From positions 62,001-126,000 of the forward strand of contig NZ_JAPCHW010000005.1 in assembly GCF_026107515.2 (NCBI RefSeq): a DNA stretch of 64,000 bases. The letters are read 5' to 3'. The first letter of the stretch is position 1. Every line of letters starts with the position of its first letter. Below the pieces are notes generated by a model, which was not told where the DNA came from, made no database searches, and was given only the letters and a program-made list of their open reading frames with translations. Position numbers and translations under genes: made by a program. Positions 52,723-61,425 of this stretch are shown piece by piece. The DNA is from Glutamicibacter sp. MNS18. GTDB lineage: Bacteria > Actinomycetota > Actinomycetes > Actinomycetales > Micrococcaceae.

Positions 52723-53658
52723 ATGACCATCGATCTACGTGGACTCGTCCCAGCGCCGGTGACACCTTTCAATCGCGATGGAAGTGTCGATGTTGAAGCG
52801 ATCAATCGACTTGGCGGCTGGCTGGCAAGCATTGACGGTGTCAAAGGCCTAGTCGTCCTGGGTCATGCAGGTGAAGGAACTTTCCTTACCCAGGATGAAC
52901 AGGCATTGGTCATCCGTAGCTTCCGCGAAGCGGTCAACGACCAGATTCCGATCATCGCCGGAATTACCGGTGAAGGGAATACCGTTGCGGCTCTGGAGGC
53001 ACAGCGCGCAGTCGAAGCCGGGGCTTCTGCCGGATTGGTGTATCCCTCGCACGGATGGCTGCGCTTCGGCTACCAGGATGGCGCCCCACAAACCCGATAC
53101 CGGGAAATCTACGAGACCAGTGGCTTGCCGTTGATCCTATTCCAATACCCTGACGTTACTAAGGCAACGTACAATCTGGAAACTCAGCTGGAGATCGCGG
53201 GCCAGGAAGGCGTCTTTGCGACCAAGAACGGCGTGCGCAACATGAAACGGTGGGACACTGAGATTCCAGTGCTCCGCAAGACCTACCCTGATCTGCAGAT
53301 TCTCACTTGCCACGATGAGTACCTGCTGCACACCATGTTCGACGTTGACGGGGCCCTCGTTGGATACGGTGGGTTGGCTCCGGAACCGTTGATCGAGCTG
53401 ATCGATGCAGGCAAGGCGAAAGACTACGAAGCAGCCCGGGCCATCCATGACCGTTTACTGCCCGTGACGAAGAACGTTTACCACCGCGGCTCGCATATGG
53501 AAGGCACCGTGGCGCTCAAGCAAGGTCTGGTCGCCAGAGGCATTCTCGATCATGCCACCGTACGCCCTCCTCTGCTTCCGCTGGCTGAAGGTGCGGATAA
53601 GGAAATCGCCCATGCGCTTCAGTCCGCTAACCTCGGAAATGTTGCTGCCAACGTTTAG
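52723..53658 (+). CDS. Class I aldolase/lyase of the DapA family
   Basis: A 311-residue TIM-barrel enzyme of the dihydrodipicolinate synthase/N-acetylneuraminate lyase family, which forms or breaks C-C bonds through a Schiff base. Lys168 (FATKNGVR) is the Schiff-base residue and Tyr142 (FQYPDVT) the proton shuttle. The usual GTTGE substrate loop is GHAGEG here, which argues against lysine biosynthesis and for catabolism of a keto acid. Pairing with a LacI regulator and a transporter supports this. The exact substrate is unknown. Confidence 0.85.
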   Translation: MTIDLRGLVPAPVTPFNRDGSVDVEAINRLGGWLASIDGVKGLVVLGHAGEGTFLTQDEQALVIRSFREAVNDQIPIIAGITGEGNTVAALEAQRAVEAGASAGLVYPSHGWLRFGYQDGAPQTRYREIYETSGLPLILFQYPDVTKATYNLETQLEIAGQEGVFATKNGVRNMKRWDTEIPVLRKTYPDLQILTCHDEYLLHTMFDVDGALVGYGGLAPEPLIELIDAGKAKDYEAARAIHDRLLPVTKNVYHRGSHMEGTVALKQGLVARGILDHATVRPPLLPLAEGADKEIAHALQSANLGNVAANV

Positions 53659-53669
53659 CAGATATAAGG

Positions 53670-53703
53670 CACGTTGGGTAGCCGTATTCGGCTGCCCAAC
53701 GTG
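53670..53703 (+). terminator. Intrinsic hairpin after the DapA-family gene
   Basis: CACGTTGGG-T-AGCCG pairs with CGGCT-G-CCCAACGTG across a TATT loop (53670-53703), with TCTTACCTTT after it. It should end or weaken the lyase transcript before the transporter gene 66 bp later, which may then have its own promoter or be read through. Confidence 0.75.
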
Positions 53704-53769
53704 TCTTACCTTTAGAAACCGGATTTAAGGCCGTTCCAGATAGATTGAAGTCCAAAAGGAGGCCCTCCC

Positions 53770-55059
53770 GTGGCCAAGCCGAACAATACCCATACCGCGC
53801 TGGGGACTAACAACGTGTTTTCGCAAGAGCAATATAGTGCAGGACCTTCGAGGAAGAAACGCACATTCCTAGGCTATCTGGCCCTTATGGGGCCCGCCTT
53901 CGTAGTCGGGGCATGGCAGTTCGGCCCAGGTAACTTGACTACAGCGGTGCAGGCAGGCGGTCAATTCAGTTATTCCTTGGTCTGGGTCATAGTTATATCG
54001 ACAATACTGATGATCTTCTTTGCGGATATGAGTGTCCGACTGGGAATATGCTCTCCAGTGTCCCTGATCTCCTCAATCAAGGACCATTTGGGCAACTGGG
54101 TGGGTAGGCTCGCAGGGTTTGGAGTCTTCGGCATTACGCTCATGTTCTCAGTCGGTAACGCGGTTGGATCCGGATTAGGCCTCTCCATGGTTTTCGGTGG
54201 TTCTCCGGCTGTCTGGACCGTAGTGTGCACACTGGCAGTGGGTGCTGTGGTGGTGTTCAAGAATGTCTACGGAATCGTCGAACGCGCCCTATTGGTGATC
54301 GTCCTGCTGATGGGTGCATCGTTTATTGCGAGTGCTATTGTTGCCCAACCCGACTGGTATCTGGCGATGGAGGGTCTGGTTCCGCAGTTGCCTCCTGGAA
54401 GTGAGATCCTTGTTGTTGCGCTCGTGGGCACGAACTTCTCCATCAATGCTGCCTTCTACACCTCATACGGTATTAAGGAGAACCAGCGAACCAAAGAAGA
54501 CTACCGGGACATTACTCTGGTAGATACGATTCCAGGAATCGTCGCACCAGGGATTATGACCGGATTGGTGATTATGGTTGCCGCCGCCGTATTAGGAAAG
54601 ACCGGCGCAGAAGCAGGAACAATCAACGCATTGGCTTCTGTGTTCGAACCGCTGGCAGGTCCGATAGGGAGCATCGTATTCGCACTAGGGCTGTCCTGTG
54701 CGGCGTTCTCTTCGATGATCGCCAACGCGACTGCAGGTGGAACAATGATCTCAGATGCGCTCGGTCGTGGATCTGGCGCCAGCTCGGTGATGGCCAAGAC
54801 CTTTTTCGCAGTAATCCTCACTTTCGGGGTCATCGTCACGTTGGTTTTCCAAGGTTCGCCGGTGGTGCTGATTGTTGTGGCTCAATCGCTTACTGTGCTG
54901 ATTGCTCCGCTGCTTGGCTTTCTGATCTTCATCATGGCCAATCGGAGGTCCTTGATGGGGTCCTTGCGTAACAGGTGGTGGCATAACACCTTCGGAATTA
55001 TCGGGTTGCTGGCGATTCTGGCACTGTCCATGCGACTCATGTGGACTTTCGTCGCATGA
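53770..55059 (+). CDS. Nramp-fold transporter lacking the metal-binding Asp
   Basis: A 429-residue membrane protein of about 11-12 helices with the Nramp/SLC11 pattern. True Nramp proteins bind Mn/Fe through DPGN in helix 1 and MPH in helix 6. Here helix 1 reads FGPGNLTTAVQAG, so Gly52 replaces the Asp, and helix 6 has GTNFSINAAFYTSY without Met-Pro-His. The metal site is therefore absent. The position next to a DapA-family lyase and a LacI repressor suggests uptake of an organic substrate for that lyase; this is inference. Start GTG follows GGAGG. Confidence 0.75.
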   Translation: MAKPNNTHTALGTNNVFSQEQYSAGPSRKKRTFLGYLALMGPAFVVGAWQFGPGNLTTAVQAGGQFSYSLVWVIVISTILMIFFADMSVRLGICSPVSLISSIKDHLGNWVGRLAGFGVFGITLMFSVGNAVGSGLGLSMVFGGSPAVWTVVCTLAVGAVVVFKNVYGIVERALLVIVLLMGASFIASAIVAQPDWYLAMEGLVPQLPPGSEILVVALVGTNFSINAAFYTSYGIKENQRTKEDYRDITLVDTIPGIVAPGIMTGLVIMVAAAVLGKTGAEAGTINALASVFEPLAGPIGSIVFALGLSCAAFSSMIANATAGGTMISDALGRGSGASSVMAKTFFAVILTFGVIVTLVFQGSPVVLIVVAQSLTVLIAPLLGFLIFIMANRRSLMGSLRNRWWHNTFGIIGLLAILALSMRLMWTFVA

Positions 55060-55111
55060 CTCAACCCTTCAGTCACCTTGCTCGCGATAGGAACCGACAA
55101 GCAGAGTGTTG

Positions 55112-55147
55112 AACATGACGGGCCTGGTAACCATGGCCCGGCATGTT
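55112..55147 (+). terminator. Hairpin after the Nramp-fold gene
   Basis: AACATG-a-CGGGCC (55112-55124) pairs with GGCCCG-g-CATGTT (55135-55147), twelve pairs with one mismatch, followed by CTTTGC. It lies 53 bp after the transporter stop and probably terminates that transcript. Confidence 0.7.
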
Positions 55148-55245
55148 CTTTGCATGTGGATATTGGATGTCGTGAAGATAAACATGGTTCTGGACCTTGT
55201 AATTGAACGTTCTGGAATTCCAAATCATGAGGCTTGAGTTCATCA

Positions 55246-55274
55246 GTATCCACCACGCGTGGGGATAGCGACCG
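55246..55274. repeat. Solitary 29-nt sequence resembling a type I-E CRISPR repeat
   Basis: The 29 nt start GTATCC and end GACCG, with the palindromic core CCACGCGTGG at 55253-55262, which is how many actinobacterial type I-E repeats look (GT...CCACGCGTGGGGAT...CCG). The expected next repeat about 61 nt further on is absent. It may be a relic or a coincidence and is not an array. Confidence 0.3.
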
Positions 55275-55433
55275 ACAAATTGAACGCTGCCGCACAATGC
55301 TAGAGCAGTCGCTTCCTTGCTGCCGTCGAGAATGCAGGGCCCATGTGCCGAGAGTCGAACCCTGCCCGAGGTGTGGCATCAAGCGTGTGTGCTGGAAATA
55401 CATTCTGCATCATGCCAGGGATAGACTCGAAGT

Positions 55434-55916
55434 ATGGCCGTTTCAGACCCACTTTTCCTTGACAAAGCCAATCCGGAACTCTGGAAATCCCTTGGCGTAT
55501 TCTCCGACCAGCTGGCGGTGTCCTACCGAAGCGCCGGGATCAGTGACCGGCTGGCCGAGCTGGTGAACCTCCGGGTTTCACAGATCAACGGTTGCTCGTA
55601 CTGCCTGGACCTGCATATCCGCAGGGCGTTGGAGGCCGGCGAAACCATGCAGCGGATTTCCCTTCTGGGGCTCTGGGAAGACGTGGATCTCTTCGACGAG
55701 ACCGAGCGGGCCGCGCTGGCCATCGCCGAAGCCGCCACCGAGCTGCCGTGCTACGAGGAACGGGTAGCGGCTTTGTCCAGTGCCCGCCTGGTTCTGGGTG
55801 AAGAACAGTTCTCCGTGATCCAGTGGTTGGCGATTTCCATGAACGCGTTCAACCGCATCTCGATCCTGTCACGCCACCCGGTCCGTCCGCGCGAATTCGT
55901 GGCGGTGAAGAAATGA
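55434..55916 (+). CDS. AhpD-like carboxymuconolactone decarboxylase family protein
   Basis: A 160-residue all-helical protein of the CMD/AhpD family with the redox motif Cys54-x-x-Cys57 and His61 in NGCSYCLDLH, as in alkylhydroperoxidase AhpD. It probably reduces peroxides or acts as a disulfide reductase. A second family helix, NAFNRISILSR, is at the C-terminus and normal. It overlaps the aminotransferase start (ATGA), so the two are co-translated; why a peroxidase-like protein is paired with an aminotransferase is not clear. Confidence 0.88.
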   Translation: MAVSDPLFLDKANPELWKSLGVFSDQLAVSYRSAGISDRLAELVNLRVSQINGCSYCLDLHIRRALEAGETMQRISLLGLWEDVDLFDETERAALAIAEAATELPCYEERVAALSSARLVLGEEQFSVIQWLAISMNAFNRISILSRHPVRPREFVAVKK

Positions 55917-57103
55917 AGGTGGCACGCCGGGCCCAGGTTCCCGGGTTCGAGGTCATGACCATCGTCGAGCAGGTCTCCGCCATGCGCGCCGAGGGGCAGG
56001 ATGTCATTTCGTTGTGTGTGGGTGAACCCGGTGGTGGGGCACCACGGGCCGTCAACGAGTTGGCGGCGACGCTGCATGCCCAAGGCACCGAATTCGGTTA
56101 CACCCCTACCCGTGGCCTGACCTCGACCAGGCTGGCCTTGGCGGGTCACTACCAGCACCGCTACGGGGTGACCCCCAAGGTCGAGAACATCGTGATGACC
56201 ACGGGTTCCTCCGGTGCCTTCCAGTTGGCCTTCCTGGCCGCCTTCGACACCGGGGATGTGGTGGCCCTGGCCCGCCCCGGTTATCCGGCATACGCCAATA
56301 TCCTGGGGGCACTCGGGCTGCAGGTGGTCGACCTGCCCACCGGGGCGGCCGAACGATTCCAACCCACCATCGAGCTGCTGGAAAGGGCCAGGGAAGAACA
56401 CGGCCGGCTGGACGGGCTGGTGATCGCATCCCCGAACAACCCCACCGGCACCATGCTTTCCGAAGAAGAACTGCGTACACTGGCCAACTGGTGCGACGCC
56501 AACGGGGTCCGCTTGATCAGCGACGAAATCTACCACGGCATTGAGTTCGACGACTCCCGCCGGGCGGCGACCGCCGTCAAGTATTCTTCCAGCGCCATCG
56601 TGGTTTCGTCCTTCTCCAAGTACTGGGGAATGACCGGATGGCGGTTGGGCTGGATGCTGGTGCCCGACGACCTGGTTGATGCCGTGGACGCCTTGGCCTC
56701 CAATCTGGCGCTGTGCGCCCCGGCAACGGCACAGCAGGCAGTCCTGGCCGCCTTCGATGAGTCCAGCTACACTGAGGCCCGATCCAGGGTTGGTGAGTTT
56801 TCGCGGACCCGGGAACTGGTCCTGGGCTCGTTGGACAAGCTGGGGATCTGCGAGGCCGCCCCGGCTGACGGTGCGTTCTACCTCTACGGGCGATTGGCCG
56901 ATTCGTTGCTGCAGCGTTTCGGATCGGCCAGCGGGTACTGCACCCAGGTTTTGGCCGAAGCAGGGGTTGCCCTGACCCCGGGCGGTGACTTCGACCCCTT
57001 CGAAGGTCACCATTTCATCCGGCTGTCCTTCGCTGCCGGATACGATCGGGTTGCCGAAGCCCTGGACCGTGTCGAGGCATTCCTGGGTACGCACCTGCCC
57101 TGA
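55913..57103 (+). CDS. PLP-dependent class I/II aminotransferase
   Basis: A 396-residue fold-type I aminotransferase. Lys236 in SSFSKYWGMTGWRLGW forms the Schiff base with pyridoxal phosphate. SPNNPTGT (175-179), SDEIYHGIEF and the Arg of RLSFA near the C-terminus complete the active site. The group is near the aspartate/kynurenine/MalY-like aminotransferases and the amino acid is not predictable. ATG at 55913 overlaps the AhpD-like stop; the earlier frame start at 55823 would overlap that gene deeply and is rejected. Confidence 0.9.
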   Translation: MKVARRAQVPGFEVMTIVEQVSAMRAEGQDVISLCVGEPGGGAPRAVNELAATLHAQGTEFGYTPTRGLTSTRLALAGHYQHRYGVTPKVENIVMTTGSSGAFQLAFLAAFDTGDVVALARPGYPAYANILGALGLQVVDLPTGAAERFQPTIELLERAREEHGRLDGLVIASPNNPTGTMLSEEELRTLANWCDANGVRLISDEIYHGIEFDDSRRAATAVKYSSSAIVVSSFSKYWGMTGWRLGWMLVPDDLVDAVDALASNLALCAPATAQQAVLAAFDESSYTEARSRVGEFSRTRELVLGSLDKLGICEAAPADGAFYLYGRLADSLLQRFGSASGYCTQVLAEAGVALTPGGDFDPFEGHHFIRLSFAAGYDRVAEALDRVEAFLGTHLP

Positions 57104-57202
57104 ACGGCTTTTCCACAACCGGACGATGTTGACGGATCCGGCCACGATCCTGGGGCGATGCTGGGGGTATCACGAAACCAGCATCACCCTAGGAGCCCGG
57201 AC

Positions 57203-57559
57203 ATGACGGACCTGCCCACACCGGTTGACCATGAATGCCTGATTTGTTTTCTCTACCGGGTTGGCTCCGACCACCCGTGCAAGCAATCCCTTCGTTTCCT
57301 GAAGCACTACAGGGATCTCGTGGCGCCACGGGCCACGGCCCTGGAACGCAAGGTGCAGCTGCTTGGGGGATACTGCGATTGCGAGGTGCTCATGAACGCG
57401 GTGCGCCCCGCAAGCGCGGAAACCGCCAGGCTACTTGATGCCGGGAAGGATATCGTCTGCCACGGAGTACGCCGCGGCAGCATACAACCCTGTGACCAGT
57501 GGTTGATGCGCCGCGGCGTCCAATGGGGTGGCGGGCAGTTCCGCCGAAAAAGTGCCTAG
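57203..57559 (+). CDS. DUF2695 protein
   Basis: A 118-residue cytosolic protein of the DUF2695 family, seen in actinobacteria with unknown role. The conserved stretch APRATALERKVQLLGGYCDC and four other Cys (CLICFL, HPCKQS, IVCHG, QPCDQW) are present, so metal binding is possible. ATG has AGGAG eight bases upstream. The last codons overlap those of the converging DedA gene by 4 bp. Confidence 0.8.
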   Translation: MTDLPTPVDHECLICFLYRVGSDHPCKQSLRFLKHYRDLVAPRATALERKVQLLGGYCDCEVLMNAVRPASAETARLLDAGKDIVCHGVRRGSIQPCDQWLMRRGVQWGGGQFRRKSA

Positions 57560-58269
57560 TTGTTGCTGTTCTTGGAGGAATCCGCGCTTTCGGCGGCCAG
57601 CTTCGCCTTCTTCTTCGATTCCAGGTGTGCCTTGCCTAGTTCAAAGATGATCGGCAGGATCGAAATGAAGACGATCAAGATGAAGATGATGTCGATGTTT
57701 TCGGCGATCCAGGTGAACTGTCCCAGCCAATAGCCCAGTAGGGTCACGCCCACGCCCCACAACAGTGCGCCGATGAGGTTGAAGGCGACGAAGGTGGAGT
57801 GCTTCATCTTCGCGACGCCGGCGATCACCGGGACGAAGGTACGCACGATTGGAACGAAACGGGCCAGGATCACCGCACGGCCACCGTACTTCTCAAAGAA
57901 CTCGTGGGCCCGCTCGACGTTCTTCTGGGAGAAGAACCGCGAATCGGGACGTTTGAAGATCGCCGGACCGGATTTCTTGCCGATGATGTACCCGGTCTGG
58001 TCACCTGCGAAAGCGCAAACGAAAATGCAGGCCGCAAAGAGCCAGAGTGGAATCTGCAGGACACCGGTGGCAATGAACATGCCGACGGTGAAGAGCATCG
58101 AGTCGCCCGGCAGGAAGAAGCCGACCAGCAAGCCGGTCTCGACAAAGACGATGCCGCAGACCAGGGCCAGAACCCAGGGGCCCAGGGCCTCATTGGACAG
58201 GAACACCGTCGGGTCCAGCCAGTCCGGAAGGAACGCTGCACCGGCCGGCAAGACGCCGGCTTCGGTCAT
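57556..58269 (-). CDS. dedA: DedA-family membrane protein
   Basis: A membrane protein of the DedA/SNARE-associated (VTT) family, members of which act as undecaprenyl-phosphate or phosphatidylethanolamine flippases. The family blocks ETGLLVGFFLPGDSMLF and FEKYGGRAVILARFVPIVRTF (charged Glu, Asp and Arg essential in E. coli homologues) are intact. The C-terminus is a Lys/Ser-rich tail. The start is uncertain: ATG at 58269 fits homologues, GTG at 58296 is in frame, and neither has a clear ribosome site. Confidence 0.88.
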   Translation of the reverse strand: MTEAGVLPAGAAFLPDWLDPTVFLSNEALGPWVLALVCGIVFVETGLLVGFFLPGDSMLFTVGMFIATGVLQIPLWLFAACIFVCAFAGDQTGYIIGKKSGPAIFKRPDSRFFSQKNVERAHEFFEKYGGRAVILARFVPIVRTFVPVIAGVAKMKHSTFVAFNLIGALLWGVGVTLLGYWLGQFTWIAENIDIIFILIVFISILPIIFELGKAHLESKKKAKLAAESADSSKNSNN

Positions 58270-58634
58270 GAACGAAGAAAAGGATGAAAGATCAGGCACG
58301 ATATGAAGATTACGGGATTTTGCTGTGAGTTTCCCGGCTGGTTGACCGATCTCACGGGCCTGGGTACCAGGAGAGAAGCACGTTTCCCCAATTGACCGGT
58401 GGGATCGGGTGGCGCGAAACCGCATACCGGGGATCCTTCGTTGTCGGCGAGGTCACACACTGAAGGAACTGGAAACAACAGGTGGTTGCTTTGTGCAACT
58501 TAAAACCAGTAATTGGATTGACCGGGGGGCGACCCCGCACCATTGTCGCCGGATGGCACCCATGACAATCATCATGGTTAGCCCATGACTTTCGACTCTT
58601 CGCAAGTCGTCCCGGTGCGAGCAGACTGGTTGAT
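58270..58634. other. 365-bp non-coding interval between dedA and the ABC operon
   Basis: No gene is seen. The right end holds a strong interrupted palindrome (58587-58608) 26 bp before the ABC gene, and a repeat of CCATGAC at 58559-58565 and 58583-58589. The rest shows no terminator or RNA-like structure by eye. Confidence 0.5.
58587..58608. promoter_or_regulatory. Interrupted palindrome, candidate operator of the response regulator
   Basis: GACTTTCGA-ctct-TCGCAAGTC matches its mirror at 8 of 9 positions (arms 58587-58595 and 58600-58608), ending 26 bp before the ABC gene start. NarL-type regulators bind such 20-bp imperfect palindromes; the regulator at the end of this operon is the obvious candidate. 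Confidence 0.55.
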
Positions 58635-59552
58635 ATGGAAACGCTAACAAGAACCGAAGCGGTGACGCTTCGCGGGCTGAAGAAGACATTCGCCACCGGT
58701 TCGCGCAAGGTGGAGGCGGTCAAGGGCATCGACCTGCAGATCACCACCGGACAGATCGTCGCCCTGCTCGGACCCAACGGTGCTGGCAAGACCACGACCG
58801 TGGACATGATCCTCGGGTTGACCATACCCAGCGCGGGTTCGGCCCATGTCCTGGGCCTGGAGCCACGCAAGGCCGTGCTCGGCGGACGGGTTTCCGCGGT
58901 ATTGCAAACCGGCGGCTTGTTGCGGGATATGACGGTACGGGAGACCATCACCGCCATTGCCTCGATGCACCTGGTTCCGGAGCGGATCGATGAGGTGATG
59001 GAGAGGACCGGGCTGACCCGGATCGCCAAGCGCCGGGTGGGCAAGTGCTCGGGTGGCGAGCAGCAGCGCATCAAGTTCGCCCTGGCTTTGTTGCCTGATC
59101 CCGATGTGTTGATCCTGGATGAACCCACCGCCGGGATGGATGTGATGGCCCGCCGGGATTTCTGGGAAACCATGAAACTCGAAGCCGTCGACGGTCGAAC
59201 CATCATTTTCGCCACCCACTACCTTGAAGAGGCGCAGAACTTCGCCGAACGCACCGTATTGATGAGCCAAGGCAAGGTGGTTGCCGACGGGGCCACCACG
59301 CAACTACGCCAGATGATTTCGGGGCGCAAGGTCGCGGCCACCATGCCGAATGCCACCGCGATCCAACGCGTGCTTTCTGATTCCGACCAGGTGAGTATCG
59401 AGGAGCAAAACGACTTGCGGGTCAGCTTCCGGTGCCAGGACTCGGACGGACTCGCCCGACTGCTGCTCACCGAACTGGGTGCCTATGACCTGGAGATCTC
59501 GGCCCCGAGCCTCGAAGACGCCTTCATTCACCTCACGGAGGATGCATCATGA
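58635..59552 (+). CDS. ABC transporter ATP-binding protein (DrrA/DesK-linked exporter type)
   Basis: A 305-residue ATPase subunit. Walker A is LLGPNGAGKTTT, the signature is KCSGGEQQRIKF, Walker B is VLILDEPTAGMD and the switch His lies in FATHYLEEA. The C-terminal 90 residues form the accessory domain seen in drug and lipid exporters of the DrrA type. It powers the permease encoded next, with which it overlaps by 4 bp (ATGA), and the pair is in one operon with a two-component system. Confidence 0.92.
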   Translation: METLTRTEAVTLRGLKKTFATGSRKVEAVKGIDLQITTGQIVALLGPNGAGKTTTVDMILGLTIPSAGSAHVLGLEPRKAVLGGRVSAVLQTGGLLRDMTVRETITAIASMHLVPERIDEVMERTGLTRIAKRRVGKCSGGEQQRIKFALALLPDPDVLILDEPTAGMDVMARRDFWETMKLEAVDGRTIIFATHYLEEAQNFAERTVLMSQGKVVADGATTQLRQMISGRKVAATMPNATAIQRVLSDSDQVSIEEQNDLRVSFRCQDSDGLARLLLTELGAYDLEISAPSLEDAFIHLTEDAS

Positions 59553-60304
59553 ATGCCACCTATGTCCGCATCGAATTCACCAGGCACCTGCGCGACGGGT
59601 ACAACCTGATCTTTTCGCTGCTGATGCCCAGCGCCATGTATGTGCTCTTTGGCAATATCCCTTCCTACACCGACCAGGAACTGGGCTTCGGCAACGTGAA
59701 GTTCTATGTGATGGTCTCCATGGCCGCCTACGGTGCTGCGGTGTCCACCGTGGCCATCGCCGGCACGGTGGCAACCGAGACCATGCAGGGCTGGGGCCGG
59801 CAGATCGCCCTGACCCGGATGCCCCCGGCCACCTTCGTCTCCTCCAAGATGTTCGTGGCCACCACGGTGGCCGCGATCTCCTCGGCCCTGGTCTTCGCCC
59901 TGGGCGCGGCCACCGGGGCGTATGTGACACAGAACTGGATCTGGGTGGCCAGCTACCTGATCACCATCGGTGGTTCGCTGATCTTCGCCTGCTACGGCAT
60001 CGGGGTGGGCATGGTCTTCAAATCAGAATCGGCGCTCGGACTGGCTGCCGGGCTGATGGTGTTCTTCGCCTTCTTCGGCAACGTGTTCATGCCGTTGGAG
60101 GGCATGATGCTCGATATTGCCCGGTTCACGCCGATGTTCGGCTATGTCGCGCTGATCCGGTACCTGCAATTGCGCGATGTTCCGCCCGAAACGGGGTTCG
60201 CGGTGGACCCGATCTGGATGCCGGTGACTAATCTGGTGGCATGGGCCGTGATCTTCGCGGTCTTCGCGGTAATCGCCACACGGAAGGCACGGGCGCGGCA
60301 GTGA
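59549..60304 (+). CDS. ABC-2 type permease
   Basis: A 251-residue integral membrane subunit with six helices of the ABC-2 exporter type (DrrB/NodJ group). Helices such as VMVSMAAYGAAVSTVAIAG and GLAAGLMVFFAFFGNVFMP are typical. The gene overlaps both the ATPase stop and the kinase start (GTGA), so translation is coupled. Exporters linked to DesK-like kinases often move peptides, antibiotics or lipids; the substrate here is unknown. Confidence 0.88.
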   Translation: MNATYVRIEFTRHLRDGYNLIFSLLMPSAMYVLFGNIPSYTDQELGFGNVKFYVMVSMAAYGAAVSTVAIAGTVATETMQGWGRQIALTRMPPATFVSSKMFVATTVAAISSALVFALGAATGAYVTQNWIWVASYLITIGGSLIFACYGIGVGMVFKSESALGLAAGLMVFFAFFGNVFMPLEGMMLDIARFTPMFGYVALIRYLQLRDVPPETGFAVDPIWMPVTNLVAWAVIFAVFAVIATRKARARQ

Positions 60305-61425
60305 CCGAAGACGGCAAGGTACAAACCGAGGTAGACGAGTTCTGGAACCGGTTCGGTTGGTGGGTTTCCGGGGTCTGGATCCTTTTTTTGATCTTCCCCA
60401 TCCTCGAACTGGTCCAGGGCGAACACCCCATGGCGATCCGGGTGATCGGCCTGGGGTTGGTCGTCGTTTACGCCGCATCCTACCTGCGCGGTTACGCGAG
60501 GTTCTCATGGACCGTGGGGTTCGGCGGTAGCACCCAACGGGAAGCGCTGGTCTATTTCGGGATCATGGCCGTGATCCTGTTGCTCGGTATCCCGGTGCTC
60601 GAAGCCGGTGCGCTGGGACTGATGCCGTTCATCTCCTCCTATTCCGCGTTCCTGCTGACCCGCCGGATTATGGTTGCCACCTATGCGGTGGTCACGCTGT
60701 TGTGCTTTGCGCTGCCGCTGCTCTACGGGGTATTCCTGCCGATGTTGTTCTTGATCGGGCTGAACCTGGTGCTGATGGTGGTCTACTTCGTGACGATCTC
60801 GGCCATCGAGCGGTCGGTGGCGGCGGAACAGCTCAAGACGGACTACCTGGTGGTCAGCGAGCAGGAACGGATGGCCCGCGACGTGCACGACGGGGTGGGG
60901 CATTCGCTGACCGCGCTGAACCTGAAGGCGCAGCTGGCCTTGCGGCTGCTGGACGAGGGCGACTACGCCAGGGCGCGGGCAGAGGTGGAGCAGCTCTCCG
61001 CACTGGCGGTGACCGCCCTGGATTCGGTGCGCACCACGGTGCACGGAATGACCAGGCATGATCTGGCCGGGGAACTACGGGAACTATCCGCGGTCTGTGC
61101 CGATAGCGGTATCAGTTTCACCGTGGTGGGGCAGGCCGAAGCGATCCCGCCGGCGTTGCGCTCGCATGTGGCCTGGATCGTACGCGAGGCGATGACCAAT
61201 GTGCTGCGCCATGCCCATGCCTCGGGGGTGTGGGTGTCGCTGGGGGCCACCGCGATCAGCATCGACGACGACGGGGACGGGATCCAGGACGGCACCGAGG
61301 GCCATGGGATCCGCGGGATGCGCGAACGTGCCCGGCTTTTCGGGGCCAGCTGTACAGTGGGACCATCACGGCTGGGCGGAACCAGCGTTTCCATCGACTT
61401 CTCACGGACAGGGGCCGCCGGATGA
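60301..61425 (+). CDS. DesK-like sensor histidine kinase
   Basis: A 374-residue membrane kinase with about five helices (residues 20-165) and no large external domain, as in DesK. HisKA_3 has phospho-acceptor His196 in RMARDVHDGVGHSL. The ATPase domain has REAMTNVLRHAH (N-box), DDDGDGI (G1) and GHGIRGMRERA (G2). All are intact. The GTG overlaps the permease stop. It probably senses membrane state or the exported compound and phosphorylates the regulator encoded next. It is typical of antibiotic-responsive exporter operons. Confidence 0.92.
   Translation: MTEDGKVQTEVDEFWNRFGWWVSGVWILFLIFPILELVQGEHPMAIRVIGLGLVVVYAASYLRGYARFSWTVGFGGSTQREALVYFGIMAVILLLGIPVLEAGALGLMPFISSYSAFLLTRRIMVATYAVVTLLCFALPLLYGVFLPMLFLIGLNLVLMVVYFVTISAIERSVAAEQLKTDYLVVSEQERMARDVHDGVGHSLTALNLKAQLALRLLDEGDYARARAEVEQLSALAVTALDSVRTTVHGMTRHDLAGELRELSAVCADSGISFTVVGQAEAIPPALRSHVAWIVREAMTNVLRHAHASGVWVSLGATAISIDDDGDGIQDGTEGHGIRGMRERARLFGASCTVGPSRLGGTSVSIDFSRTGAAG

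Larger units (their letters stand above)
55060..55433. other. 374-bp non-coding interval at the right edge of the lacI islet
   Basis: No gene is convincing. It holds a terminator-like hairpin (55112-55147), a solitary sequence resembling a type I-E CRISPR repeat (55246-55274) and an imperfect direct repeat, GATAGxxACCGACAA, at 55086-55100 and 55264-55278. The 3' third returns to the GC-rich composition of the following gene. No second CRISPR-type unit or cas gene is present. Confidence 0.5.

Noticed and set aside
55340-55380. A TTCGACTC sequence on the minus strand resembling a tRNA T-arm.
   Set aside because: The stem pairs only partly and no anticodon arm, D-arm or acceptor stem with CCA can be placed around it.
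55246-55433. A possible CRISPR array.
   Set aside because: Only one repeat-like unit is present, with no regular second copy and no cas genes in the window.
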